A DNA stretch of 64,000 nucleotides from Polynucleobacter kasalickyi (GCF_900176405.1 NZ_FWXJ01000008.1:1-64000), one strand, 5' to 3'. Numbered from the stretch's first letter, positions 7,877 to 20,334 are shown. Numbers and translations: made by a program. Notes: a model not told the origin generated them from the sequence alone.

Positions 7877-9155
7877 ATTTCATTCAGCCTATTCTGAAGC
7901 GTATGTCTGGTTTTGGCTACCAAACGCAATAGAACCTGTTGTGGCGGGCTTACTCACTAAACAAGGTGAGCAATTAGTATTTAACTATGGACGTAGTTAT
8001 TTGGCTCGGGCTGATGCTATTTCTTTATATAGTCCAGAATTGCCTCTTCAGACTGGTAGTATTCCTTTGGTACCTGGATTATCCATACCAAGTTGTCTGC
8101 GAGATGCGTCACCCGATGCATGGGGACGACGAGTATTAATGAACCGTAAACTAGGGTTAAGAGGGACAAGTACTTCCAACTTTGAATTAGATGAGTTAAC
8201 TTACCTTCTCGAGTCTGGTTCAGATCGGGTCGGGGCTTTGGATTTTCAACTTACCCCAACCCAATATTTACCTAGACAAACGCAACAACCTTTATTAGAA
8301 GAGTTACTAATCGCGGCAGAAAAAGTGGAACGTGGGATTGTGCTCAATCCGGATCTTGAGCAGGCCTTATTGCATGGTACCTCACTGGGTGGTGCTCGAC
8401 CCAAGGTTTTATTGCATGACGGTCAACGCAAATTGATCGCTAAATTTTCTGCAAGTTATGATCTTTATAGCATGGTGAAAGCAGAATTTATCGCTATGCG
8501 TTTGGCGCAAAAAGTTGGTCTTGATGTAGCTCCAGTAGAACTTCGTACCGTCATGGGTAAAGAAGTACTATTAATCGAGCGTTTTGACCGAGTTCATCAG
8601 GATGTTGGCTGGAGTAGACGCGCTATGGTATCGGCACTCACTTTATTTGAGTTAGATGAAATGATGGCTGCTTATGCTAGTTATGAAAAACTTGCCGAAA
8701 TAATTCGCCATCGCTTTAAAGACCCATTGGCAACATTGCGAGAGTTATTTTCTAGAATTGTTTTTAATATTTTAAGTGGCAACACCGACGACCATGCTCG
8801 TAACCATGCTGCATTTTGGGATGGGCATCAGTTGATTTTGACTCCAGCCTACGATATTTGCCCACAATCACGCTCAGGTCAGCAGGCTTCTCAAGCGATG
8901 CTCATTCATGGCAGGGATCGAAGTAGTCAACTGGCAACTTGTATTACTGCTGCTCCAGTTTTTTTACTTGGAAAAGAAGATGCCATTAGCATCATTAACC
9001 ATCAAATACGTGTTATCGAAGAATCTTGGCAGGGCATTTGTGATGAAGCCAAACTTAGTCAGGTAGACCGTACATTCTTTTGGCGGCGTCAATTCCTTAA
9101 TCCCTTTGCATTTCTGAATGCGCCAGAGGAGGTACGAATTCCATCTTCGAATTGA
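7863..9155 (+). CDS. hipA: HipA-family serine/threonine kinase toxin
   Basis: This 430-residue HipA-type kinase has couple_hipA-like N-terminal sequence, then LRDASPDAWGRRVL near residue 80 and SLGGARPKVLL at 174-184 (nucleotide loop). LLIERFDR is at 236-243, the catalytic loop NTDDHARNHAAFW begins at 307 (Asp309 is the predicted base), and PAYDICP at 328-334 gives the metal-binding Asp331. All catalytic residues are present, so an active kinase is expected. E. coli HipA phosphorylates glutamyl-tRNA synthetase and induces dormancy; targets differ between HipA subfamilies and cannot be read here. Intact and translationally coupled to hipB. Confidence 0.9.
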   Translation: MITSEFHSAYSEAYVWFWLPNAIEPVVAGLLTKQGEQLVFNYGRSYLARADAISLYSPELPLQTGSIPLVPGLSIPSCLRDASPDAWGRRVLMNRKLGLRGTSTSNFELDELTYLLESGSDRVGALDFQLTPTQYLPRQTQQPLLEELLIAAEKVERGIVLNPDLEQALLHGTSLGGARPKVLLHDGQRKLIAKFSASYDLYSMVKAEFIAMRLAQKVGLDVAPVELRTVMGKEVLLIERFDRVHQDVGWSRRAMVSALTLFELDEMMAAYASYEKLAEIIRHRFKDPLATLRELFSRIVFNILSGNTDDHARNHAAFWDGHQLILTPAYDICPQSRSGQQASQAMLIHGRDRSSQLATCITAAPVFLLGKEDAISIINHQIRVIEESWQGICDEAKLSQVDRTFFWRRQFLNPFAFLNAPEEVRIPSSN

Positions 9156-9194
9156 GACTCTTCAACGCAACAGCGTTAAAGAATTCATTTTCAT

Positions 9195-10505
9195 TTAAAT
9201 CTTCGAGAAAGCCACCTTCGCCGCAACTAACATTTTCTCAATGACGCTATCATTGTGCTCAATCGATAAGAAACCTGCCTCATAGGCTGAAGGTGCCAAG
9301 TAAACCCCCTCATCCAACATCGCGTGGAAGAAGCGCTTAAATTTCTCCATATCAGATTTGGTAATATCTTCCAAAGATTGTGGCTTTTCTTTGGCAAAGT
9401 AGATACCAAACATACCGCCCACATGATCTGTCGAAAAATCGTGCCCCGCCTCTTTAGCTAACTGCTCGAGACCTTTGAGTAACTTACTAATGTTGTTGCT
9501 AAGCTCAGTGTAAAAACCTTCTCTACTCACCAAATTGAGCGTTGTAAGACCCGCAGCGACCGCTAATGGATTACCTGATAAAGTACCCGCCTGATAGACA
9601 TTGCCAATCGGTGCTAATTTTTGCATGATGTCTCTGCGACCACCAAATGCAGCCATCGGCATCCCACCACCCATGACTTTACCTAAGCAGGTTAAATCGG
9701 GAGTGATCCCGTGCAAACTTTGCGCACCACCGAGAGCGACTCTAAAACCAGTCATTACTTCGTCGTAAATCAACAAGGCACCATGCTGAGTCGTTAGACT
9801 CCGCATCGCTGCAATAAACTCTGGTGTCATTTGCACGAGGTTCATATTGCCAGCAATCGGTTCAACAATTAGTGCCGCAATTTCTGGGCCAAACTGGGCA
9901 AAAGCATGCTCAAGCGCCGCTAAATCATTAAAGGGTAAAACTAAAGTATGTTTAATCACATCTTGTGGCACGCCACCGGAGGAAGGAGCATTTTTCGATA
10001 AATCGATATCCTCACTCTCCTCTGCAAATGTCAACAAACCCGATCCTGCTTTGACTAAGAGGCTATCTGCATGGCCGTGATAGCAACCTTCAAATTTCAC
10101 AATCAAGTCCCGTCCTGTAAATCCGCGAGCCAAACGCAGCGCACTCATCGTTGCCTCGGTACCGCTCGAGACTAAACGTACTTGTTCGATACTTGGCACG
10201 AGCTGCGTAATTTTCTCAGCCATCAAAATCTCTGCTTCTGTCGGAGCACCATAGCTAAAGCTATTTTCAGCGGCGACTTGTACCGCTTTAACAACTTCAG
10301 GATGTGCATGTCCAAGAATCATTGGACCCCATGAACCAATGCAATCAATATATTGTTTGCCTTCCACATCCCAAATATAGGCACCCTTTGCTTTACTAAT
10401 AAAGCGAGGTGTACCACCTACCGAGCGAAAGGCTCTAACAGGAGAGTTTACGCCCCCAGGGGTAGTGATTTGAGCGCGTTCAAATAAGGATTGATTGGTT
10501 GCCAT
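9195..10505 (-). CDS. hemL: Glutamate-1-semialdehyde 2,1-aminomutase
   Basis: This 436-residue class III aminotransferase-fold enzyme converts glutamate-1-semialdehyde to 5-aminolevulinate (C5 heme pathway), using pyridoxamine phosphate. Visible motifs are [17 protein letters not shown] at the start, [42 protein letters not shown] and [16 protein letters not shown] with the PLP lysine. Length and N terminus are normal. The rubredoxin gene lies just upstream on the same strand, a common pairing in Burkholderiales. Confidence 0.96.
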   Translation of the reverse strand: MATNQSLFERAQITTPGGVNSPVRAFRSVGGTPRFISKAKGAYIWDVEGKQYIDCIGSWGPMILGHAHPEVVKAVQVAAENSFSYGAPTEAEILMAEKITQLVPSIEQVRLVSSGTEATMSALRLARGFTGRDLIVKFEGCYHGHADSLLVKAGSGLLTFAEESEDIDLSKNAPSSGGVPQDVIKHTLVLPFNDLAALEHAFAQFGPEIAALIVEPIAGNMNLVQMTPEFIAAMRSLTTQHGALLIYDEVMTGFRVALGGAQSLHGITPDLTCLGKVMGGGMPMAAFGGRRDIMQKLAPIGNVYQAGTLSGNPLAVAAGLTTLNLVSREGFYTELSNNISKLLKGLEQLAKEAGHDFSTDHVGGMFGIYFAKEKPQSLEDITKSDMEKFKRFFHAMLDEGVYLAPSAYEAGFLSIEHNDSVIEKMLVAAKVAFSKI

Positions 10506-10527
10506 AGGATATTGTTATCTGTTCAAA

Positions 10528-10698
10528 TTAAAAAGCCATCATTTCAAAATCTTCTTTACGTGCGCCACACTCTGGGCAAGTCCAGTTCACTGGCACATCT
10601 TCCCATTTGGTGCCTGGTGCAATGCCCTCATCTGGTAGGCCTGCTTCTTCATCGTAGACCCAACCGCAAATCAAACACATGTATGTTTTAAATTCCAT
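10528..10698 (-). CDS. rubA: Rubredoxin
   Basis: A 56-residue protein reads MEFKTYMCLICGWVYDEE at the start and NWTCPECGARKEDFEMM at the end. The two CxxCG knuckles (Cys8/Cys11 and Cys41/Cys44) bind a single iron, which defines rubredoxin, a small electron carrier. ATG is at 10698 and the stop at 10528. It sits 22 bp upstream of hemL on the same strand and is probably cotranscribed with it. It is easily missed because of its size. Confidence 0.93.
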   Translation of the reverse strand: MEFKTYMCLICGWVYDEEAGLPDEGIAPGTKWEDVPVNWTCPECGARKEDFEMMAF

Positions 10699-10798
10699 TT
10701 GAAATTCCTAGTGATAATAATATTTGTACTATTGTATTAGTTCTGTCTCGTCTATTTCTTTTTCTAAACTCTATCTTAGCCCAATTCAATGGCAACTC

Positions 10799-10830
10799 CT
10801 GAGTGATCCTTTTGAGAAAGGATCACTCAG
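10799..10830. terminator. 14-bp perfect hairpin between the rlmL-like gene and rubA
   Basis: CTGAGTGATCCTTT (10799-10812) pairs perfectly with AAAGGATCACTCAG (10817-10830) around a TGAG loop. It lies 46 nt beyond the stop of the rlmL-like gene. No clear T-run follows on either strand, so it may be a transcript 3'-end stabiliser rather than a classic intrinsic terminator. Confidence 0.45.
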
Positions 10831-10833
10831 TTA

Positions 10834-10878
10834 GTTCATTCTCAATTCGTTCATTCTCAGTTCGATCATTTTCAATTA
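10834..10878. repeat. Three imperfect 15-nt tandem repeats at the 3' end of the rlmL-like gene
   Basis: GTTCATTCTCAATTC (10834-10848), GTTCATTCTCAGTTC (10849-10863) and GATCATTTTCAATTA (10864-10878) follow head to tail. The last unit contains the stop codon of the methyltransferase gene. No function is apparent. Confidence 0.55.
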
Positions 10879-12723
10879 ACTCTCTGTTGGGTCATTCGTT
10901 TGAATCGGAGTTTGTTCTTGCCGCTTCTGAAATTCACGAATTTCGAACCGGAACAGGCGGCACTCAATCGAGCCATTAAATAATGGGGTACGCTTGGTTT
11001 CTTTCATGCGCATTTGCCCTGGTAAACCCATATCTGCTGTCAAAATATCAATCTGCCAACCAGCAAACTCTTCTTTGAGATGTCGGCCAAACTTTGATAA
11101 GAAATCGACAAAGGCTGGATCCGTAAAATTCTTTGGCAATGGATCTCGTGCGCCGCGCATTTTCTTTTCTGGCTCGACAACCTCATAAGTATCTTCCTCG
11201 TAGCGTGCACCACGACCACCCTTCAACTCAATCCGCTCGCCATACGGTGGATTAAACAACATCACACCAGGATTACTCATCTGAGACTTAAAGGGAGATT
11301 TCACCATGAGCGCATCTACTTGGCGCACATTGGGTTGACCAGGTAGTCTTGCCATCCGCCAGTTGTGGCGCACTACTCGAATCATCTGTTCATTAATGTC
11401 AGAACCGGCAATCTGCAGAGGTACCTCTTGATAACGTTGCATCTCCAGTTGAGCCACTTTCTTGAGCAAACCCCATAGTTCTTTTTCCGGCTGGGTTTGG
11501 AATGGCTTCAATCTTAAAAATCCGAAGCCTTGATAAACACCAACCAGGTCTACGCGGCTCGGCTTGAACTTTAAAGTTTTATTTGAGCCGGCGAAGTATG
11601 CCTCACCACCCTTTTTTTCAAAACGACTTTTTGAGGTGCGGCTAGCGTCTTCGGGTTCAGCTTTTTGCACTCTTTTCGGTACTATTGGCATCAAATCTTG
11701 TGGCGTTGTTTTTATTTCCAGTGGCTTACCGGAATCTACCAAAATTGGTGCTGACCAAACTGGTTTAGTACTTGCCGACTGTTCCTCAGAAACAGCTTGA
11801 GGAGTATCCTGCGCAGATTGACTTAAAGACTCTTTTTGAATCTCCTCATCCTCATCTGCATCTGCATCTGCATCCGCATCTGTATCCACATCATTGAGCA
11901 AAGTATCGGTATACGCTTTACGGACCGGCTCAACGCCCTGGTCTTCAGGTTCCAATTCTTCCATCAATCCGGCGCGAATAGCACCTGGCGGAATATGTCT
12001 GGCGATTTGTGCGGCCTCAATCAAAAACGTACCACTACCGCACATCGGATCATACAAAGGTTGCTTGGCTTGCCAACCCGTGAATGCCAAAATCCCTGCA
12101 GCCAGATTTTCTTTTAAAGGAGCCGCACCTTTTTCATCGCGCCATCCGCGCTTAAAGAGCGCCTCACCGGAGGTATCCAGATAAATCGAAATATGCGTGG
12201 CATCTAAAAACGCCATAATTCTGACATCTGGTGTGCCGGTCTCAATACTTGGACGCTCACCGCATAGATCTCGAAAGCGATCACATACCGCATCTTTAAT
12301 GCGCAAGGTAATAAAGTTTAAGCTTTGTAAATTGGAGCGCTGAGCGGTTACATCCACGCGGATGGTTTGACTTACATCAAACCAATCTTCCCAGCTAAGT
12401 CCCTTCGTGACCTTATAAATATCATCTTCTTTTTTATAAGGACAATGAATGAGTTGCAAGAGGACTCTGGAAGCAATACGACTATGTAAATTAATCGCCA
12501 TCGCTAGACCCAATGTGCCACTGACCTCAATCCCACCACTAGGCTTGATCGGCGCATCCCCTAAAAACACATTCTTGATGGATTTAGCGAGAGGTATTGC
12601 TTCTGGCTTACTCAGCCCAAGCTGTTGCAATTCCTCTTCATCCATACAATGGGTCGTAATTGATACTAGTTCCTCATATAAGGGAACTTCTAGTCCTCTG
12701 GGACAAACAACAAAATATTTCAA
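10876..12723 (-). CDS. rlmL: THUMP-domain RlmL-like 23S rRNA (guanine-N2) methyltransferase with a large insert
   Basis: This 615-residue protein matches the N-terminal half of RlmL/YcbY, which methylates G2445 of 23S rRNA. It has a THUMP region at about 50-180, with RIKDAVCDRFRD and GERPSIETGTPDVRI. The SAM motif is DPMCGSGTFLIEAAQIARHIPPG from 225, and the catalytic NPPYGERIE is at 491-499. It is much longer than the roughly 400 residues usual for the single-domain form. Residues ~251-399, between the SAM motif and FGFLRLKPF, form a charged low-complexity insert with five Asp-Ala pairs and a Lys-rich end; a smaller insert is at ~501-531. The exact target position is inferred from the family. 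Confidence 0.82.
   Translation of the reverse strand: MKYFVVCPRGLEVPLYEELVSITTHCMDEEELQQLGLSKPEAIPLAKSIKNVFLGDAPIKPSGGIEVSGTLGLAMAINLHSRIASRVLLQLIHCPYKKEDDIYKVTKGLSWEDWFDVSQTIRVDVTAQRSNLQSLNFITLRIKDAVCDRFRDLCGERPSIETGTPDVRIMAFLDATHISIYLDTSGEALFKRGWRDEKGAAPLKENLAAGILAFTGWQAKQPLYDPMCGSGTFLIEAAQIARHIPPGAIRAGLMEELEPEDQGVEPVRKAYTDTLLNDVDTDADADADADEDEEIQKESLSQSAQDTPQAVSEEQSASTKPVWSAPILVDSGKPLEIKTTPQDLMPIVPKRVQKAEPEDASRTSKSRFEKKGGEAYFAGSNKTLKFKPSRVDLVGVYQGFGFLRLKPFQTQPEKELWGLLKKVAQLEMQRYQEVPLQIAGSDINEQMIRVVRHNWRMARLPGQPNVRQVDALMVKSPFKSQMSNPGVMLFNPPYGERIELKGGRGARYEEDTYEVVEPEKKMRGARDPLPKNFTDPAFVDFLSKFGRHLKEEFAGWQIDILTADMGLPGQMRMKETKRTPLFNGSIECRLFRFEIREFQKRQEQTPIQTNDPTES
11855..11884. repeat. Hexanucleotide microsatellite inside the rlmL-like gene
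   Basis: Three exact TCTGCA units (11855-11872) are followed by TCCGCA and TCTGTA variants. On the coding strand they encode alternating Asp-Ala at about residues 281-290. A six-base unit can slip without changing frame. Confidence 0.7.
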
Positions 12724-12749
12724 GCGAGATCTTTAATCAAAGTAAAACA

Positions 12750-13187
12750 TCAAAAGGGTTTAAGAATCACCAAGATGACAATAATCGTCAATAGTACGAC
12801 AGGGATTTCATTAAACCAACGGAACCATACATGGGACTTCGTCACAGTCCCTGCTACAAATTTTTTCACCATAGCACCACACATATGGTGATAACCAATT
12901 AAAAAGATGACAAGTAATAATTTAGCGTGCATCCAAGCAGTACCTGGACTTCTACCAACACCAAAATATAACCAAAGAATCAAGCCAAAAATTAAGGCTG
13001 GAATCATCAAAATATTCATAAAGCGATAGAGCTTTTGGGCCATCGCAATCAATCTTGCCTGCACTTGTGGATCTTTATCCATCGCCAAATTCACAAAAAT
13101 TCTTGGCAAATAAAACAAACCGGCAAACCAAGAAGTAATAAAAATAAGGTGCAGTATTTTGACCCATTGATAACCAACCATGCCCAT
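12750..13187 (-). CDS. hemJ: HemJ-type protoporphyrinogen IX oxidase
   Basis: This 145-residue membrane protein has about four hydrophobic segments. Family features are VKILHLIFITSWFAGLFYLPRIFV near the start with the conserved His, then AWMHAKLLLV with a second His, and HVWFRWFNEIPVVLL at the end. HemJ oxidises protoporphyrinogen IX in heme synthesis in bacteria lacking HemG/HemY. It lies between proA and the rlmL-like gene on the same strand; hemL of the same pathway is 2.2 kb away. Confidence 0.9.
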   Translation of the reverse strand: MGMVGYQWVKILHLIFITSWFAGLFYLPRIFVNLAMDKDPQVQARLIAMAQKLYRFMNILMIPALIFGLILWLYFGVGRSPGTAWMHAKLLLVIFLIGYHHMCGAMVKKFVAGTVTKSHVWFRWFNEIPVVLLTIIVILVILKPF

Positions 13188-13252
13188 CTCAACCCCTTTA
13201 GTAAACTATTTCTCATGGCCCAAAGCGGACCTGTTTCATACCAGTATGCCGC

Positions 13253-14596
13253 TTAACCCCGAATAGAGCCGTTGCCCTTAACAATATATTTTAGCGAAGT
13301 AAGTCCTTCCAAACCTACTGGTCCACGGGCATGCAGCTTGTCATTAGAGATGCCAATTTCTGCCCCGAGTCCATACTCAAAGCCATCAGCAAAACGGGTA
13401 CTGGCGTTGAGCATCACACTTGCACTATCCACCTCTTTTAAGAAACGATCGGCAGTGATGGTATTTTCTGTCATGATGGCATCGGTATGGTGACTACCAT
13501 AGTGATTGATATGGTCAATCGCTTCATCCAGATTTTCTACGACTTTAATCGACAGAATCGGTGCTAAATACTCGGTTGTCCAATCTTCTTCAGTAGCGTC
13601 AACCAGTGCACTCATCCCATCAAAGCCCGCCTGAGCAAGGACACCTTTAGTTTTACGATCCACCCGTAATTCGACACCTTTGTCTTGATAAATCTTACAT
13701 AATGGCGCCATGATTCGTGGGGCAATTTTGGCATGTACCAACAAAGTCTCCATCGCATTACAAGGCGAATAGCGTTGTGTTTTGGCGTTATCGCAAACGG
13801 TAATCGCTTTACTCATGTCCGCTTCCGCATCGACATAGGTATGACAGATACCGTCTAAGTGTTTAATCATCGGTACGCGAGCATCTTGCATTAAACGAGC
13901 AATCAGACTCTTACCACCGCGTGGCACAATCACATCGATATACTCCGTCATCGTAATCATTTCACCAACTGCGGCACGGTCGGTAGTTTCAATCACTTGT
14001 ACACCATCCTCAGGTAGTCCCGCTCTTTTTAGACAATCTTGGATAATTTTGGCTAAAGCAGTATTGGATTCAATTGCTTCTGAACCACCCCGCAAAATAG
14101 TAGCATTCCCCGACTTAATACATAAAGCGGCTGCGTCGATGGTTACATTCGGACGAGACTCATAAATAATGCCAATCACACCAAGTGGCACACGCATTTG
14201 ACTAATATCAATCCCAGTCGGACGACTGCGATGATTTAACACTTCACCAATTGGATCCTGTAAAGCGGCAATTTGTTCTAAACCTTCTATCATGCCGTTA
14301 ATGGCCTTATCACTCAGCGTTAAGCGATCAATAAAAGCTGCATCTTGACCAGCTAATTTAGCTCTTTCGATATCCCTCAAATTCACCTCTTTTAAGAGAG
14401 GTGTTTGTAAGCGAATCGCCATCCCCATTTGCAAAAGTGCTAAATTCTTTTGCTGTGATGTGGCTTTAGCCATGGCGCGTGATGCGGCTCTGGCTTTTTT
14501 ACCAATAACAGTCAATTGCTCATGAATTGCTTGTAAATTCGCTGAGCTACTTGTTGTTGGGGTCGTATTGTTTACGCTTGGATCAGATGTAGACAT
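13253..14596 (-). CDS. proA: Gamma-glutamyl phosphate reductase
   Basis: This 447-residue enzyme reduces gamma-glutamyl phosphate to glutamate semialdehyde in proline synthesis. Motifs include [56 protein letters not shown] and the catalytic Cys in [14 protein letters not shown]. The N-terminal 20 residues are Ser/Thr-rich and possibly unstructured. In related genomes holA-lptE-leuS follow directly upstream; here a TumE-like pair intervenes. The partner gene proB appears as a fragment at the other end of the window. Confidence 0.96.
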   Translation of the reverse strand: MSTSDPSVNNTTPTTSSSANLQAIHEQLTVIGKKARAASRAMAKATSQQKNLALLQMGMAIRLQTPLLKEVNLRDIERAKLAGQDAAFIDRLTLSDKAINGMIEGLEQIAALQDPIGEVLNHRSRPTGIDISQMRVPLGVIGIIYESRPNVTIDAAALCIKSGNATILRGGSEAIESNTALAKIIQDCLKRAGLPEDGVQVIETTDRAAVGEMITMTEYIDVIVPRGGKSLIARLMQDARVPMIKHLDGICHTYVDAEADMSKAITVCDNAKTQRYSPCNAMETLLVHAKIAPRIMAPLCKIYQDKGVELRVDRKTKGVLAQAGFDGMSALVDATEEDWTTEYLAPILSIKVVENLDEAIDHINHYGSHHTDAIMTENTITADRFLKEVDSASVMLNASTRFADGFEYGLGAEIGISNDKLHARGPVGLEGLTSLKYIVKGNGSIRG

Positions 14597-14815
14597 ATAG
14601 GTTTAAAAATCGTCAATGAACTAGATGTGACTATTTTCCACTATTTAATTCAAATTGACTAATTTCTTGTTTTATTCGTTAGATCCAATCTTCTAATAAA
14701 TTGGATTACTCATTTGTCGTACCATAAAACAACTTTAGATAAATCAAATTTCATCATGTAATGAACTTAGTGATGACAGGGGTAATAGTTTTGGAATAAT
14801 TCTGAACAATATACA

Positions 14816-14833
14816 ATCATATCTAGATATGAT
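14816..14833. promoter_or_regulatory. 18-bp perfect palindrome upstream of the TumE-like gene
   Basis: ATCATATCTAGATATGAT reads the same on both strands and ends 20 bp before the TTG start. Perfect palindromes at this distance are typical operators of autoregulated toxin-antitoxin operons. No other copy was noticed in the window. Confidence 0.55.
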
Positions 14834-14853
14834 ATTATAGGTTTAAAAGTAAA

Positions 14854-15306
14854 TTGAGAAAAAAATTAAAAGAAATTCAAGATGAAAGTAATCGAAAGTA
14901 TGTTGAATCAATTGCTGGATTTGATGGCACAGAACTTTTATTTGCGAGTGGTTACAAATTGACTATAAATCTATCTATAGTAAATATATCAATAGATCAT
15001 CCGCACGGTTATAGCTATGCCTTTAATTTATTTGCACCAGATTCTGATGGAAATCCTACTGTAAGAATTTTAGCCACAGATAATGCTCATGCGCCTCTAG
15101 ATAGTAAACATCCCCATGATCATTGGCATGATACTAAATTTGGACCTGGTGGTTTCGTTCCGATAGGCGTTAAAAAAGCTAAATCCATCGAAATGAATAA
15201 CATTGAACAGCATATTGGGAAGTTCATACGGGAGTCAGAAATTCTTTTAATGAAACTAGGGCAACCCGTTGACATTATTCAAATGAATATTGAAAAAAAT
15301 ATTTAA
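14854..15306 (+). CDS. TumE-like (DUF6516) putative toxin
   Basis: A 150-residue protein with a beta-strand-rich N-terminal half (ELLFASGYKLTINLSIVNISID), then YSYAFNLFAPD and the region ATDNAHAPLDSKHPHDHWHD. The Asp-Asn-x-His...His-x-His cluster and the paired regulator downstream suggest the TumE/DUF6516 toxin family. That identification is tentative. The start is a TTG at 14854 because no in-frame ATG lies near the N terminus; a weak AGG is about 12 nt upstream. Lys-rich N terminus and AT-rich codon use set it apart from neighbouring core genes. A perfect palindrome precedes it. Confidence 0.5.
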   Translation: MRKKLKEIQDESNRKYVESIAGFDGTELLFASGYKLTINLSIVNISIDHPHGYSYAFNLFAPDSDGNPTVRILATDNAHAPLDSKHPHDHWHDTKFGPGGFVPIGVKKAKSIEMNNIEQHIGKFIRESEILLMKLGQPVDIIQMNIEKNI

Positions 15307-15359
15307 AAAATTTCTCAAAATAGAGCAAAGAATTCCTTAAATTAATTTAGGTAAACGAT

Positions 15360-15830
15360 ATGAAAATAGAAAAGAAAAAAATGTTAAATGAAATTCCAGT
15401 AACGACACTTTCTAATGTATTTGAAAGTATTAAAGCTGTTGGGCGGGGAGATGCAGAGCTACCAAATTGGGCTGGGGGGAAGGTTTATATAGGAGATGAA
15501 GCTAAACAGTACTGGGAAAACATTGGAACTAATGTTAATAGTTTAGATTCTTTTTCTAAACTTTATTCCGATAATAAAGATTTGATTGCTGCAATTGCTA
15601 ATCATCAACCTGAGTCGATAGTGAGCCTTGCAAAATTAATTTCTAGAGAAGAGTCAAATGTTTCTAGAACCTTAAATAAACTAGAGAAATTCGGTCTAGT
15701 AGCGTTGATTCCAGCTCCAATTGGAAGAGCAAAACGTCCAATTTTAATCATGCAAAGAGTCAGATTTGATTTGGATTTACTTAGTGGTCAAATGTCATTA
15801 ACTGGAATAAAACAGCCTATAGCAGCTTAA
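15360..15830 (+). CDS. HVO_A0114-like winged-helix DNA-binding protein (putative antitoxin)
   Basis: This 156-residue protein has a MarR/HVO_A0114-type winged helix at about residues 70-140: LIAAIANHQPESIVSLAKLI, then SNVSRTLNKLEKFGLVALI, and a basic wing GRAKRPILIMQRVRFDLDL. It follows the TumE-like gene by 53 bp. Proteins of this type are the usual regulator/antitoxin next to DUF6516 toxins and probably bind the palindrome at 14816-14833. Both genes interrupt the proA-holA neighbourhood, on the strand opposite to those genes. Confidence 0.62.
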   Translation: MKIEKKKMLNEIPVTTLSNVFESIKAVGRGDAELPNWAGGKVYIGDEAKQYWENIGTNVNSLDSFSKLYSDNKDLIAAIANHQPESIVSLAKLISREESNVSRTLNKLEKFGLVALIPAPIGRAKRPILIMQRVRFDLDLLSGQMSLTGIKQPIAA

Positions 15831-15911
15831 ACGATGAAGGAAGACTCCTAATCTCGCCCTTGATGCCTCGAATAGAATGTTTCTTACTTTGTTGTTTGAT
15901 AAGGAAGGTTA

Positions 15912-16976
15912 TCAGCGAATCGCAAACAACCCACCAATGCGACGCAGCCCATCCCACGGATCCATCGGCATTTCTTTGGCCGGAATTCCTTTGGATTGTT
16001 TATCGATATCAGCAATCATTTGCAGGGCACGGTCAAGGGCTGGCAAGTGCATTCTTTGTAAGACTTGTGGGATCAGTTGTTCTCTTTTACCCCAAATTCT
16101 GCGCGATTTCATGGCTGAAGCAAGGTGCCCCCCTTGCAGGACGATTTCTTTTAAAGTGCGTAGCAAACGAATCTCTTCAGATAAAGTCCAGACAATTAAG
16201 ACCAAGGCTTCCCCCTCGCCTTTGAGACCATCGAGGGTACGATTGATTCTCGCCATATTGCCCACCAGAAAAGTTTCGGTCAGTTCGAACACATTGTAGC
16301 GAGCCACATTCAGAATCGACTCCCGAATTTGTTCCTCAGTCAACATTCCCTTCGGATAGAGTAAAGCTAATTTTTGAATTTCTTGATGCGCAGCAATCAA
16401 GTTTCCTTCAAATTGCTCCACCATAAATTCAATACTGCGTTTACCTGCTTCACCAGTTTCAAACTCTTGCTCGTTGTGCTTGAGTCGAGCTTTGATCCAA
16501 TTGGGAAGTTCTGAGCGCTCTATCGCATCCAAACGAACCGCAAGTCCGGCTTCCTCTAAAGCAACAAACCAAGCGGATTTTTGGGTCGCACTATCTAATT
16601 TAGGTAAATAAATACAAACAATCGTATCTAAGTCTGAGGTTTCCAATTGTTCAACATGTTTGGCAAAGGACTTGAGCGCTTCCGCTCCTTCACGTCCTGG
16701 CTTTCCCGTTGGAATCGAGAGCTCTAACAATTTTTTCTCACCAAACAGTGAGAGCGTTTGCGAACCACTCATGAGAGCGCTCCAATCAAAGCCAGACTCA
16801 TTCATTAAGGTTTCGCGCTCCGTAAATCCTTGACCCTTAACAGTTGCACGGAGTAAATCTTTAGTTTCCATCATAAAGAGTGCTTCATCGGAACTGAGCA
16901 CATAGAGGGCTCTTAAGCCCTCTTTGCCAGCCCTCACCCGTTGCAAATGACTAACTAGTACGTCTAGGCGATTCAT
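15912..16976 (-). CDS. holA: DNA polymerase III subunit delta
   Basis: This 354-residue clamp-loader subunit opens the beta clamp within the DnaX complex. Family features include LYVLSSDEALFMMETKDLLR near the N terminus, IVCIYLPKLDSATQKSAWF, and the C-terminal LILKE-like helical collar with LVLIVWTLSEEIRLLRTLKEI. Length is normal. The start overlaps the lptE stop by 4 nt (16973-16976), matching the conserved lptE-holA pair. Confidence 0.93.
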   Translation of the reverse strand: MNRLDVLVSHLQRVRAGKEGLRALYVLSSDEALFMMETKDLLRATVKGQGFTERETLMNESGFDWSALMSGSQTLSLFGEKKLLELSIPTGKPGREGAEALKSFAKHVEQLETSDLDTIVCIYLPKLDSATQKSAWFVALEEAGLAVRLDAIERSELPNWIKARLKHNEQEFETGEAGKRSIEFMVEQFEGNLIAAHQEIQKLALLYPKGMLTEEQIRESILNVARYNVFELTETFLVGNMARINRTLDGLKGEGEALVLIVWTLSEEIRLLRTLKEIVLQGGHLASAMKSRRIWGKREQLIPQVLQRMHLPALDRALQMIADIDKQSKGIPAKEMPMDPWDGLRRIGGLFAIR

Positions 16977-17524
16977 TTGATGGTAGGTGCAAGGACTGGT
17001 GATGGCTTTTGCTGGAGGGTACTTAAGCGTCTGGCAATTTGACTAACTATATCTTGCCGCATATCAGTGACGAGTAAGGCCTCTAACTCTCCAGACGCAG
17101 TTGGTGTGGAGATGGAAAAATCCATATCTCTGGTGATGAAGAGATTCGAAGACTCAATGAGCTCATCACCATTCGCATTACTCACGGTAAAGTTCACAGA
17201 AGCCACAATTCGGTAAGCTGTGATTTGCCCCGCCGAGTTATAAGACAGAATTTGCTTACCAATAGTTTCGTTGATATTCAAAATCAACTCTGCTTCTTGA
17301 ACATTCGACACAATTGCAGTATTCACGGATGTTTTTAAATATCGATTTAAATACAATCGTAATTCTTGTGTCATCGTACCGTTCAAATACAAAGTTTTAT
17401 AGGGTAGATTGACCGGTCCACGTAAATGAAAACCACAGCTACTCACGAGCAGACTTCCTAGCAAAAGGACTGCTAGCAACCATCTACTGATCGTTCGATG
17501 TGTGAATAAAAAGTGCATGCTCAT
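16973..17524 (-). CDS. lptE: LPS-assembly lipoprotein LptE
   Basis: This 183-residue protein starts with a lipoprotein signal peptide (basic start, then LLAVLLLGSLLVSSCGFHLRG) whose lipobox Cys is near residue 30. The CGFHLRG sequence after cleavage is typical of LptE/RlpB. LptE plugs LptD in the outer membrane for LPS delivery. It lies between leuS and holA, the standard order; the 128-bp gap to leuS contains a strong hairpin. Confidence 0.93.
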   Translation of the reverse strand: MSMHFLFTHRTISRWLLAVLLLGSLLVSSCGFHLRGPVNLPYKTLYLNGTMTQELRLYLNRYLKTSVNTAIVSNVQEAELILNINETIGKQILSYNSAGQITAYRIVASVNFTVSNANGDELIESSNLFITRDMDFSISTPTASGELEALLVTDMRQDIVSQIARRLSTLQQKPSPVLAPTIK

Positions 17525-17622
17525 TTCAATAATAATTACCGATTTTTTTTGCTAAGTGCTTCTCAAAATGCTTCTCAAAACTGCCTAAATATATTGTCTT
17601 GTGACTTGAGTCATTGGTACTG

Positions 17623-17652
17623 AATACAAGATGCAAATCTTCGCATCTTGTA

Positions 17653-17654
<2 letters not shown>
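17623..17654. terminator. 12-bp hairpin that includes the leuS stop codon
   Basis: AATACAAGATGC (17623-17634) pairs with GCATCTTGTATT (17643-17654) around AAATCTTC. In the leuS transcript the 5' arm begins within the TAA stop (17653-17655). No T-run follows, so it may act as an mRNA 3' stabiliser or weak terminator between leuS and lptE. Confidence 0.45.
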
Positions 17655-20334
<2,680 letters not shown>

